Source: Clostridia bacterium (GTDB taxonomy: Bacteria > Bacillota > Sulfobacillia > SLMV01). Taken from it: DNA of 17,399 nt. The notes under the pieces were generated by a model. The model was not told the DNA's origin. It worked only from the letters and a program-made list of their open reading frames with translations, and did no database searches. Both the position numbers and the translations under genes were made by a program. Positions 7,308 to 13,982 of the stretch are shown in pieces. The stretch is from positions 1 to 17,399 of the forward strand of contig PWGR01000207.1 of NCBI GenBank assembly GCA_003554565.1, in the 5' to 3' direction. The first letter of the stretch is position 1. Each line of letters begins with the position of its first letter.

Positions 7308-7339
7308 ACGGGTGCTATTCGGAAGCCCGTCTCTTTTTT
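7308..7339 (+). terminator. Short intrinsic terminator or attenuator in the LUD gene leader
   Basis: ACGGG (7308-7312) pairs with CCCGT (7326-7330), with one extra wobble pair inside, followed by CTC and six T (7334-7339). It points along the plus strand with no gene upstream on that strand. It would therefore act on a transcript started near the TTATGA repeats, as an attenuator, or it is a chance stem. Confidence 0.35.
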
Positions 7340-7449
7340 GGCCGGCCTGCCAATGCAGGGCCGAAGAGGGATCCGGACGACCTCTCTTCCCCCCGCCGGG
7401 ACAAAAAACCCACCATCACCCGCCTTGTACCCAGCATTGCGAGGGGGAA

Positions 7450-7470
7450 TCACCCGGTGTCACTGGGTGA
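7450..7470. promoter_or_regulatory. 21-base near-palindrome upstream of the LUD gene, possible operator
   Basis: Outer arms TCACCC and GGGTGA and inner GTG/CAC are symmetric around a central T at 7460; only one position pair breaks the symmetry. It lies about 80 bases before the LUD start. Size and symmetry fit a dimeric repressor operator; an RNA hairpin is also possible. No regulator gene adjoins it. Confidence 0.4.
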
Positions 7471-7547
7471 AAAGGGGAGGGCTGGGCCGACGTACGTAGA
7501 AGCTGATGCTTTGAGGTTGACGCATTACAACTTGGGAGGAGCCGGAT

Positions 7548-8198
7548 ATGTCCGACTATCAACAGGCGCGACGAGAGTTCTATCGACTTCGCTGCGAGGC
7601 GACGGCTGCGGCACTGGTGGATAAGGGGTTTGAGGCGATTACCGCCGCGGACCGGGAGGATGCTGCCCAAAGGATTATGGATATGATCGATCCGGACGAG
7701 ACGGTGGGAATTCCGGGGACAGTGACCGTGCGAGAACTCGGTCTCATGCAGTCCCTTCAGGAGCGCGGTAACCCGGTGGTGCAGCACTGGGTCACCGACG
7801 CCGAGCCGGCAGAAATACGCGAGCTCCGGCTGAAGCAGCTGACGTCGGACGTACTGCTCACCGGTACCAATGCGGTGACGCTGGACGGCAGGCTGGTGAA
7901 CATCGACGGCACCGGGAACCGGGTTGCGGCCATGGTGTTTGGCCCCGACAGGGTAATTGTCGTAACTGGTGCAAATAAGATCGTCGATGACCTGCAGGAG
8001 GGGGTGGACAGGGTCAAGAGGATCGCGGCCCCCATCAACGCCATCCGACTGGACACCAGGAGTCCATGCGCGAGGACCGGGTACTGTGTGGACTGTGAGG
8101 CCGGCGAGACCATCTGCGGCGTAACGGTGGTCATGGACAGAAAGCCCGGCGGTACAGATGTGACGGTGGTGCTGGTGCCAGAGGAACTCGGATATTGA
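7548..8198 (+). CDS. LUD-domain (LutC/YkgG-like, DUF162) protein
   Basis: A 216-residue soluble protein. It matches the LUD fold of lactate-utilization proteins: ETVGIPGTVTVRELGL (about residues 46-61), SDVLLTGTNAVTLDGRLVNIDGTGNRVAAMVFGP in the middle and VIVVTGANKIVDDL after it. The C-terminal region holds Cys residues in an ARTGYCVDCEAGETICG segment, typical of the stand-alone DUF162 proteins of anaerobes. LutC-type proteins take part in lactate oxidation with LutA/LutB, but neither partner is nearby, so the stand-alone protein's function is unknown. ATG 7548 has an excellent GGGAGGAG (7534-7541). The gene is monocistronic and ends facing the M24 peptidase gene. Confidence 0.88.
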   Translation: MSDYQQARREFYRLRCEATAAALVDKGFEAITAADREDAAQRIMDMIDPDETVGIPGTVTVRELGLMQSLQERGNPVVQHWVTDAEPAEIRELRLKQLTSDVLLTGTNAVTLDGRLVNIDGTGNRVAAMVFGPDRVIVVTGANKIVDDLQEGVDRVKRIAAPINAIRLDTRSPCARTGYCVDCEAGETICGVTVVMDRKPGGTDVTVVLVPEELGY

Positions 8199-8219
8199 TT
8201 GTGGCGACACAGAACCCGG

Positions 8220-8285
8220 CTGTGGGTGGGAGCCCACAGTGACCGGACATACTGCGGGATGGAGGACGGGTGTTCCCCATCCCGC
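8220..8285. terminator. Two hairpins in the convergent gap between LUD and M24 genes
   Basis: CTGTGGG/CCCACAG (8220-8226, 8233-8239) and GCGGGATGG/CCATCCCGC (8254-8262, 8277-8285) are perfect stems of 7 and 9 base pairs in the 97-base gap between the two converging stop codons. Neither is followed by a T-run on either strand. Position suggests bidirectional transcription end, but the mechanism is uncertain. Confidence 0.45.
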
Positions 8286-8295
8286 CGCGCCTTCT

Positions 8296-9432
8296 CTAGG
8301 TGACCGGCAGCTCGAAGGTGTCGCGGTCGTAATTGGTAAGGATCTCGGGTTCGTCATTGGTAATCAGCACAATGTCCTCGACCCGCAGATAATACTCGCC
8401 GGGCAGCCAGAGTTTTGGCTCCACTGCCATGACCATTCCCGGCTGCAGGGTCACATCAGATTCGGGTTGCAGGCGTGGGTTTTCGTGCAGGTCTACGCCG
8501 ATCTGGTGCCCCAAGCTGCGTTCGGGTAGCCTGGCCCGCAGGCGGTCTCCGTAGCCGCGCTGATCCAAAGCTTCTTCTGCGACGTCGAACAGCTCACTGA
8601 GCAGGAGCTGTCCTGGTTTCATGCGGCTGATCAGGTGAAGCTGGGATTGCTGCAGTGCGCGGTAGGCCTCTCTGATATGATCCGGAGCTGGGCCGCAGTA
8701 GAACGAACGGCCGAAGTCCGAACAGTATCCGTCGACCACGAACCCGAAGTCGAAGGCAATGGACGTTCCCGGTACCAGACCGTCATCCTTCGGGTAGACA
8801 AAGGGATCATCTGTCGGTTCAGTGTCTGACTTTACGTATCCGGCGGTGGGCGAAAACGATACAGACTCGGCCCCCGCACGACAGCCGAATTCGGCTATCA
8901 TTTCCTCCAGTTCGGTCTGGCTGGTGCCGGGGCGTATATACTCAACTACTTCTCCCATGACCTGGTCGCAGAGTACAGCTGCCTTCCGCAGGACAGCTAT
9001 CTCGTCCTCGCTCTTGCGGTAGCGCATCTCCTCTCCCAGTGAGTCCGCACTGACGACCTGGGGTTCCCGGAGCACCCTCTGCAACATCTGCCTCAGATAG
9101 CCCGCGGCCGGTCCCGGCCCTATGCCGATGCGTCTCCCGGGGAGAATCTTATTGAGTATGTCCACTATCTCTATCTGCCCCTTCACGAGGTGGACCTCGA
9201 CTGGAGCCCGCTCCACCCATTCGGAGTGTGATTCATCCATTATGATCCTGGGTTCTGCTGCCCGGGCCAGTAGCAGGATGGCGTCCGGCCTTTCCGGTTC
9301 CTCTTCTCTCTTCCACGTCGCAGAAAGACCCGTGAAGTACCGGAAGTTGGGGCCAATCCCGTAGATGAGCCCGTCGAACAGCCTGCTCTCCATTTTCTCC
9401 TGCAGCTGCCTGAGACGGTTGACGTAGTCCAC
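8296..9432 (-). CDS. M24 family metallopeptidase (Xaa-Pro dipeptidase/aminopeptidase type)
   Basis: A 378-residue cytoplasmic pita-bread-fold peptidase. The N-terminal domain (about residues 1-130) is a creatinase-like regulatory domain (FDGLIYGIGPNFRYFTGLS). The catalytic domain carries all five expected metal ligands: D228 and D239 (AFDFGFVVDGYCSDFGR), H309 (LGHQIGVDLHENP), E338 (AVEPK) and E352 (RVEDIV). These enzymes use two Mn or Co ions to cleave the bond before proline in short peptides. GTG 9432 is chosen because AAGGAG lies 8 bases upstream (complement of 9441-9446). The frame stays open about 86 codons further upstream, but that part has no family resemblance. It stands alone, converging with the LUD gene. 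Confidence 0.92.
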   Translation of the reverse strand: MDYVNRLRQLQEKMESRLFDGLIYGIGPNFRYFTGLSATWKREEEPERPDAILLLARAAEPRIIMDESHSEWVERAPVEVHLVKGQIEIVDILNKILPGRRIGIGPGPAAGYLRQMLQRVLREPQVVSADSLGEEMRYRKSEDEIAVLRKAAVLCDQVMGEVVEYIRPGTSQTELEEMIAEFGCRAGAESVSFSPTAGYVKSDTEPTDDPFVYPKDDGLVPGTSIAFDFGFVVDGYCSDFGRSFYCGPAPDHIREAYRALQQSQLHLISRMKPGQLLLSELFDVAEEALDQRGYGDRLRARLPERSLGHQIGVDLHENPRLQPESDVTLQPGMVMAVEPKLWLPGEYYLRVEDIVLITNDEPEILTNYDRDTFELPVT

Positions 9433-9970
9433 TTTCGATTCTCCTTCCAGGTGACGCTGCCCTCTATCGCCTGCTGTGGCCGGCGCGGTGTGTACAGATT
9501 CTCCGGTTTTTTGAGTCGTTCGTCGGCCGTGGAGGGAACACCTTCCCGGCGTGTCAGCAAAAATCCTGAACACGGCTAATCTGCGGGAGCGGTGACCGCT
9601 GGGATTCGGGCTCATATCGCGTCCGACCGGCGACAGCTCAGGTATCCGCCTGCCACTCTCGCTGCTCCATGTCAGACCACCGCGAGACATCAGGTCATGT
9701 CGGGTTAAGTGTCGCCCAGAACCGGCGCTTCACCTGGTCGAAGGGGAGGGGAGGCGTTGACTCACCTCATCAGCAGGGGGAATCAGTGCTGGGTGCAGCC
9801 GAATGAGCCAGGACACCGGCGCTTCTCTGGCTGTGTGCTTTCGCCGTCTCCGCAGCTGTTCAGTGTCAGGTCCTCATTGCTGTCACACCGCGACCCACTG
9901 GCGATATACGTCTGCAGCGTTCAGTCATCCTGCAGCAATTAATGGATAGAACGCGCCAGAAGGCCTCTCT

Positions 9971-10000
9971 GCCCTCGAACCGGAGGAACGGCACGAGGGC
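9971..10000. repeat. Isolated GC-rich hairpin
   Basis: GCCCTCG (9971-9977) and CGAGGGC (9994-10000) are exact complements, and inner CCG/CGG adds three pairs across a 2-base internal loop. There is no T-run on either side and no adjacent gene end, so its role is unknown. Confidence 0.4.
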
Positions 10001-10086
10001 AAGGAAGCGAGGGGGATGTGCATTGAGGAAACACTGAAACCAGAGGTTGATCACTACCCAGTATCAAGTCAACCTGCCGATGTTTC

Positions 10087-10491
10087 CTGACAACTGGGGC
10101 AAGGATATTATATCTATAAATATATTGTCAAGATGCTCGACAAATGAGTAATGCGTATACTGCGTTCAATGGTACAGATCACCGCCGGTGAGGGGCCCGC
10201 GCGTTGCCTGCTTTCACCCGACAGGTCCCACGGCAGCGCGGTCCGTGCCCGTGCATGAGTGAAAAATTAGTGCGGGATTGCCGGTGCCTGCTGCACTCAG
10301 AGTTGTCAGTCATATATTGATCATATTCTCAAGAGTGTGCTGGACTGTCGAAGTGTTGTGGTTCGGCCGCTGTACTGGCCACCGCAATCTGACAACTCAG
10401 TGAGCAGTTTTTGTGCGTTAGAGGGCAGGAATGCCGGTATCTCACCATGGTAAACTGCTGCTGCAGGGGACGCTGCGACCCGTTGTTGTCA
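10087..10491. repeat. Cluster of TTGTCA/TGACAA elements
   Basis: The hexamer occurs at 10088 (TGACAA), 10125 (TTGTCA), 10303 (TTGTCA), 10390 (TGACAA) and 10486 (TTGTCA). The copies at 10300-10309 and 10389-10398 form a perfect 10-base inverted repeat, GAGTTGTCAG/CTGACAACTC. The copy at 10125 faces GACAA at 10139-10143. About 0.2 occurrences would be expected in 400 random bases on both strands. Confidence 0.5.
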
Positions 10492-10565
10492 GCAGCTGTC
10501 GCATCCGTACCTCCCAGCCTTCCGGTTTTCATTGATAATGAACTGGTTATTCACTTTTTGAGTAT

Positions 10566-10595
10566 TTGAGCTGCGGCAACATTCCGTAGTATTAT
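10566..10595 (+). promoter_or_regulatory. Candidate sigma-A-type promoter of the GntR gene
   Basis: TTGAGC (10566-10571) and TATTAT (10590-10595) are separated by 18 bases in an AT-richer segment. This gives a leader of about 150 bases before the regulator start. The match is moderate (4 of 6 and 5 of 6 consensus bases). Confidence 0.35.
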
Positions 10596-10750
10596 CAAAT
10601 AGCCTGCACTGCATAGAATTATAAGATACAGGATGGCTCAATTCTGTGAGTATAAGGAAATAGGCCCTGCTCACAGTAAGGACTGCTCTCGCCACGGCAG
10701 AGGCGTGCGCTTTCCTTCACCTGTTATGAACTCATGCTCACTTATTTGGG

Positions 10751-11389
10751 ATGGAGTTGATGCATGCTGTGTCCACAAATGAACTGGCTAGTGCAAAGGC
10801 ATACCGGATCCTGCGCAATGCCATACTCACCCTTGAACTGAGACCAGGCCAGTACCTGCGGGAATCAGATCTGGTCTCGAATTACCAGTTGGGTCGCACC
10901 CCGATACGAGAGGCCCTGCACAAGCTGGCATCGGAGCATCTGGTGGAACTCAGGCCCGGATCAGGCTCACATGTGACGGAAGTTACCCTTTCTGATGTGG
11001 GTGATATCTTTGAAATGCGGGAGACCCTCACTCCTCTCGAGGTCCGGTTGGCACTCAGATGCAGCAACCAACCAATATTGGATGAGCTGAGAGAGCAAAT
11101 GGACAACATGAATGAGACGCAGCAGCCGTATGAGATGGATCTCGAGTTTCACAGTGTTGTTGCTTCGATGACCGAAAATACCTATCTTATCAAGACGCTG
11201 GAAATGTTGAGTGTCCACAGTATCAGGATGTTTCGCGTCACCAGGGCACCCAGGATGCCGGTAATTGAGTTGATTGAGGGGCACTTGGAATTGGGAGAAG
11301 CGGTTATTGCCGGAGATCTGGAGCGAGCTACCGAGCTATCTCTGGATCACGTACGTGATTCCAAGAAGCGTCTGCTGGATGCGCTCTGA
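10751..11389 (+). CDS. GntR family transcriptional regulator, FCD (FadR-like) subgroup
   Basis: A 212-residue regulator. The N-terminal winged helix (about residues 10-75) has the GntR signature LRPGQYLRESDLVSNYQLGRTPIREALHKL, followed by the wing (VELRPGSGSHVTEV). The C-terminal all-helical FCD domain keeps the likely metal/effector ligands: Asp and His in EMDLEFHSVV, His in EGHLELGEAVIAGD and His in LDHVRDSKKRLL. Such proteins are dimers that respond to small organic acids or sugar acids and usually control neighbouring catabolic genes. Here no catabolic gene adjoins it, so the target is unclear. The start may be ATG 10751, ATG 10760 or GTG 10769; the purine stretch GGGATGGAG sits across the first of these. 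The TTGTCA cluster upstream could be its own operator field, which is inference. Confidence 0.9.
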   Translation: MELMHAVSTNELASAKAYRILRNAILTLELRPGQYLRESDLVSNYQLGRTPIREALHKLASEHLVELRPGSGSHVTEVTLSDVGDIFEMRETLTPLEVRLALRCSNQPILDELREQMDNMNETQQPYEMDLEFHSVVASMTENTYLIKTLEMLSVHSIRMFRVTRAPRMPVIELIEGHLELGEAVIAGDLERATELSLDHVRDSKKRLLDAL

Positions 11390-11397
11390 TTCTGCAT

Positions 11398-11485
11398 GGC
11401 CGCCTGTCGTCTGCAGCATGCCGGGCAACATGTGAGACGGGACATGTCTCACGTGGTCTCTGCCTGAGCACAGCTGCAGGCGGCC
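11398..11485. repeat. Nested inverted repeats directly after the GntR gene
   Basis: GGCCGCCTG (11398-11406) and CAGGCGGCC (11477-11485) are perfect 9-base complements. Inside them CATGTGAGAC (11429-11438) pairs with GTCTCACGTG (11446-11455) over 10 positions with one wobble and a 7-base loop. The structure starts 9 bases after the stop codon, so it may end transcription or protect the mRNA 3' end. No T-run follows. Confidence 0.5.
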
Positions 11486-11688
11486 GGTGGCGGGGAGATT
11501 GACGCTGCGCCCTGAAATCTGCCCTCCATTGCACCGGGCGCCCGCGGCTTTATCCCACCATCACCCCATCACCCTGAAAGACTAACAGAGCAATGCAACA
11601 ACAGCTATGCTGCCGGACCGAGTCGAGTCGGGCCGGAGGGAAGTGGCAACACAGAGCTAATATTGACAGATTAGTGAGATTCAGGACG

Positions 11689-11794
11689 CGGGTGAGGTCG
11701 CACACCCGGCGTACCAGGGGAGCCCGTACCGGGCGCCGGTCGAAGGTGACCCGGTGGTCTTAGCCTTCTGTGCCAGATTCGGTTATTAGGAGGG
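11689..11794 (+). other. GC-rich segment with mutually exclusive stems, possible orphan structured RNA
   Basis: Stems visible: CGGGTG/CACCCG (11689-11694, 11703-11708), GCCCG/CGGGC (11722-11734) and CCGGTC/GACCCGG with one bulge (11736-11754). CCGGCG (11706-11711) can instead pair with CGCCGG (11734-11739), which would break the flanking stems. A perfect Shine-Dalgarno-like AGGAGGG follows at 11788-11794 without a usable ORF. It matches no riboswitch class I know. Confidence 0.3.
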
Positions 11795-12374
11795 ATGCTG
11801 GGCAGCTGACTACATCGAGCCGGCAGTCAGCATCGAGCACCCCCAGGGGGGTCGGGGCACGGAGGGTCCCAATGGGGGCTGCAGTTCCTTTCCTTCGTAT
11901 GCAATATGATCACAGTCGTCTCTGAATAGGCGGCGGGCGACGGTCGGGTGCGGGCTGGAGCCCCCAGGTTGACAGATGTAGTTGTCCTGGTGGATGCTGG
12001 CAATGCCTGCGATATATGCCGGGACTGGATGACTACAGGGATCATAATCCAGGGACCGGCCACGGACCAGTTACACCACCCTCGTTAGAGCGCAAAATGA
12101 TACAATCTGACGGTCATAAGCAGGTCTGCCGGCATGGCCCCGAGCTGAACCTGCGGGATGATATCTGGCTTTGCAGACAGAGCCGGTCAGGATGAACCAG
12201 GAGTCGCGATTCCGGTGAAGTTTCTCTCGCCGGTTTCGCTTCAAGAGTCCTCTTGTGCCGCTGCTGCGCAGTCAGTGACGCCCCGGTATTGCTCTGATTT
12301 GCCTTCGTTCGGCCAGAATACTGCCGGTATTTCGTATATATCGGCAATATGCCGGATTGCATATGCTTAATTTC

Positions 12375-12403
12375 TTGACAGTGTACCGTATATGTTATAT
12401 GGT
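12375..12403 (+). promoter_or_regulatory. Candidate promoter of the putative sRNA
   Basis: The -35 box TTGACA (12375-12380) is a perfect consensus. With a 17-base spacer the -10 is TATGGT (12398-12403). With a 15-base spacer TATATG (12396-12401) is preceded by a TG extended -10. Transcription would start near 12408-12410. Confidence 0.5.
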
Positions 12404-12407
12404 TGCG

Positions 12408-12605
12408 TTAGTTGGAATCTGGATCTCATATATAGTGAGGTCGCAAGTCCAGCTTACAAAATGGCGAGGGAGAAAGCGGGCCGCATGGATGACGGTCCCG
12501 GCCGCGCAGCACGGCCGACCCGCGTGAGTCGTGAGTGCTTGATCCCCCCAACATACCCCCCTCCTCCCTTTGCCCCCGCAGTACCTGGGGGCAAAGGGAT
12601 TTTTA
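12408..12605 (+). ncRNA. Putative C-rich small regulatory RNA (about 195 nt)
   Basis: The stretch between the candidate promoter and the very strong terminator has no plausible protein: the only open frame runs through the terminator. Predicted structure includes CTGGA..CTCA against TGAG..TCCAG (12419-12454). A second hairpin has GCGGGCCG (from about 12478) opposite CGGCC..CCCGC (to about 12524). An unpaired C-rich tract follows (about 12543-12568, containing two CCCCCC runs and CTCCTCCC). CTCCTCCC is the exact complement of GGGAGGAG, the ribosome site of the LUD and HD-GYP genes here. C-rich single-stranded tracts are the targeting elements of several Gram-positive sRNAs. Neither a 6S RNA closing stem nor a tmRNA feature is visible. 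Function is inference; the unit could also be the remnant of a lost gene. Confidence 0.4.
12566..12605 (+). terminator. Strong Rho-independent terminator
   Basis: CCCTTTGCCCCC (12566-12577) and GGGGGCAAAGGG (12587-12598) form a perfect 12-base-pair stem with a 9-base loop, followed by ATTTTTA. It is the best terminator in the window and acts on the plus strand; the other strand lacks a T-run. No protein gene ends before it. Confidence 0.92.
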
Positions 12606-13085
12606 TAGCCGGAAACTGCTCACCCCACGCGTCATTCCGTTGTCCGGATGCCATGTGATATAGAGGCTCTGCCCGAGGGGCCCTCCTGTCTTGGAAAATC
12701 CGCGGCCGGGCATGAAAAGAGAGGCGTTCGATGCGTCGCGCGTCGGAAACAGCATCACTGGAGAATTGCCCGCTTCTAAATACGACCGCATTGACCGGAC
12801 CAGCCATGTCGCAGGTCAGCCGCTTGGGCGCGCCCGTCTCTCGGGATTGGCCGGCCCGAGCCGGTCTCTGCCGCCCACAGCATGGTGTTTGCGCGCCCGG
12901 AATCATTCAGTCAACATCACTATGATGTTTGCCGTCCCTAATGCACCGGTAGTTGGTGAACGTAAGTGCCGGTTGACCAAGCTGGGTGCCGCACCAGCAG
13001 TTTATGTGTAATTTGGCGCGCCCGCTGATGATGAGCGGGATGGCCGGGACATCGAGCCCCCACTTTCCCCTGGTGGCCTTCCGGG

Positions 13086-13769
13086 TTACCCTGGGGACGA
13101 TCTCGTTTCTGCGGGGGCACCTCCAGATGATGCAGCAGGTTGTGGTGGCCTGGGTCCGGGATGTCCGGACATTGGAGGCAGTTTGTCGTCTTGTGCAGGC
13201 GCCAGGGGCGGGTTCTGCACTGCTGTATCTGCTTTGACGTTTTCCCGGTTGCAGAGCTGTGCCAATGAGGCGCGAAATGCGGGTGAAAAGCAGGGGTGAC
13301 AGTATTCAGGATTCGCCCGGGGAGGCGGGTGCGGCCGCCGTTCGGTGCGGTTCCATCCCGTTTCGTCGCATTTCCTGTCATGGTGCGGACTTCGCCGGCC
13401 GCACAGCTGTGCGAGTGTGAGCTCGTTACCTGACGGATCGAGGACATGCGCGACGCGTCCATCGCCTGCATCAAATGGCCCGGTCTTGATCCGCGCCCAG
13501 TCAGTGCGGGCCCGCCTCAGGATTCGTTGCTGATCATTTGTGTGAAGTACCAGCTGCGGTTTCCCTGCGGACGGCCCCAGCGTCGGTATATCAGTGCATT
13601 CGATGAGCCGCACCCCGACCTCCCTCTTGTCGGAAGGGGCGATCTGTACCGGGTGTCCGTATCTTTCATCTTTGTGCTCCATCAGAACACAGAATCCCAG
13701 AGCGGAGCGGTGGAAATTGATGTACTCATCGTGATCAACTACCAGCAGTGCAGGACGTCCGATTCGCAC
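13086..13769 (-). CDS. VOC (glyoxalase/bleomycin-resistance fold) protein with abnormal C-terminal read-through
   Basis: Residues 1 to about 123 form one VOC domain: ALLVVDHDEYINFHRSALGFCVLM, then GHPVQIAPSDKREVGVRLIE, KPQLVLHTND, and finally GRVAHVLDPSGNELTLAQL. This fold covers glyoxalases, dioxygenases and antibiotic-binding proteins, so the function is open. The usual domain ends right after NELTLAQL, but here the frame continues for about 104 residues rich in Arg, Pro and His with no family likeness. In another frame a TGA lies at 13378-13380 on the minus strand, where a normal stop would be expected. A single-base indel therefore probably removed the stop, and the gene may be decaying. 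GTG 13769 is chosen because GGAGGG (complement of 13780-13785) lies 10 bases upstream. It is divergent from the HD-GYP gene. Confidence 0.6.
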   Translation of the reverse strand: MRIGRPALLVVDHDEYINFHRSALGFCVLMEHKDERYGHPVQIAPSDKREVGVRLIECTDIPTLGPSAGKPQLVLHTNDQQRILRRARTDWARIKTGPFDAGDGRVAHVLDPSGNELTLAQLCGRRSPHHDRKCDETGWNRTERRPHPPPRANPEYCHPCFSPAFRASLAQLCNRENVKADTAVQNPPLAPAQDDKLPPMSGHPGPRPPQPAASSGGAPAETRSSPG

Positions 13770-13843
13770 TATCAGCTTCCCTCCGTCCAACAGTTATTTC
13801 GTGGGGACAGAGGCCACGTTGCCCCATCCGTTAACCGCCGACC

Positions 13844-13919
13844 GGGCAGTCCGGTTCTGCTCTGCGGCAGGTTGCCTGGGTACGGGGAATGAGCATCGAA
13901 TTGGCCTGCGGGACTGCCC
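13844..13919. repeat. 9-bp inverted repeat enclosing an inner stem, ahead of the HD-GYP gene
   Basis: GGGCAGTCC (13844-13852) and GGACTGCCC (13911-13919) are exact complements. Inside, GCAGG (13867-13871) can pair with CCTGC (13905-13909). The structure would sit in the leader of the HD-GYP mRNA about 63 bases before the start. It does not show the conserved sequences of cyclic-di-GMP-I or -II riboswitches. Confidence 0.4.
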
Positions 13920-13982
13920 TCAACAAATTCTGTGCGACTTACGATACAACGAGTGGAGGGACAGGGGAGGAGTGAACGGGCC

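Larger units (their letters stand above)
7217..7547. other. Divergent regulatory region between the ligase-like and LUD genes
   Basis: This 331-base region drives both the minus-strand ligase and the plus-strand LUD gene. In order it contains four phased TATGA repeats (7267-7302), a short hairpin followed by six T (7308-7339), a stem CGGCCTGC/GCAGGGCCG with one bulged base (about 7341-7364), GAAGAG/CTCTTC arms (7363-7388), and a near-palindrome (7450-7470). I see no protein gene. Confidence 0.6.
9433..10750. other. Gene-poor stretch upstream of the GntR regulator
   Basis: No credible protein gene is visible in 1.3 kb; the open frames are under 80 codons and lack ribosome sites or family motifs. 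Contents: a GCCCTCG/CGAGGGC hairpin (9971-10000), an AT-rich patch (about 10108-10125), five TTGTCA/TGACAA hexamers (10088-10491), a GCTGCTG/CAGCAGC dyad (about 10456-10497) and a candidate promoter (10566-10595). It also holds the M24 gene's promoter region, in which I could not identify clear -35/-10 boxes. Confidence 0.55.
11390..13085. other. Gene-poor stretch with structured segments and a promoter-terminator unit
   Basis: I find no credible protein gene in 1.7 kb; the open frames (88 to 150 codons) are Arg/Pro-rich, lack ribosome sites and have no family resemblance. Contents: the post-GntR dyads (11398-11485), a GC-rich set of competing stems (11689-11754) ahead of an unused AGGAGGG (11788-11794), an imperfect dyad zone (about 12331-12358), and the promoter-sRNA-terminator unit (12375-12605). 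From 12606 to 13085 I see nothing beyond ordinary sequence; it may hold decayed coding DNA. Confidence 0.5.

Noticed and set aside
9740..9790. CTGATGAG on the minus strand, as in a hammerhead ribozyme core
   Set aside because: The required GAAA element and the flanking stems are absent.
10087..10309. 223-base MITE bounded by CTGACAACT/AGTTGTCAG
   Set aside because: Only nine terminal bases match, no target-site duplication is visible, and additional copies outside the boundaries fit regulatory sites better.
11663..11974. Two further TTGACAGAT promoters at 11663 and 11969
   Set aside because: The -35-like hexamers are perfect but no acceptable -10 lies 15-19 bases downstream of either.
12392..12658. 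88-codon open frame over the putative sRNA
   Set aside because: No ribosome site, Pro/Arg-rich translation, and it runs straight through a 12-base-pair terminator.
12938..13474. 178-codon minus-strand frame overlapping the VOC tail
   Set aside because: His/Pro/Arg-rich translation with no ribosome site; it shares DNA with the VOC domain in another frame.
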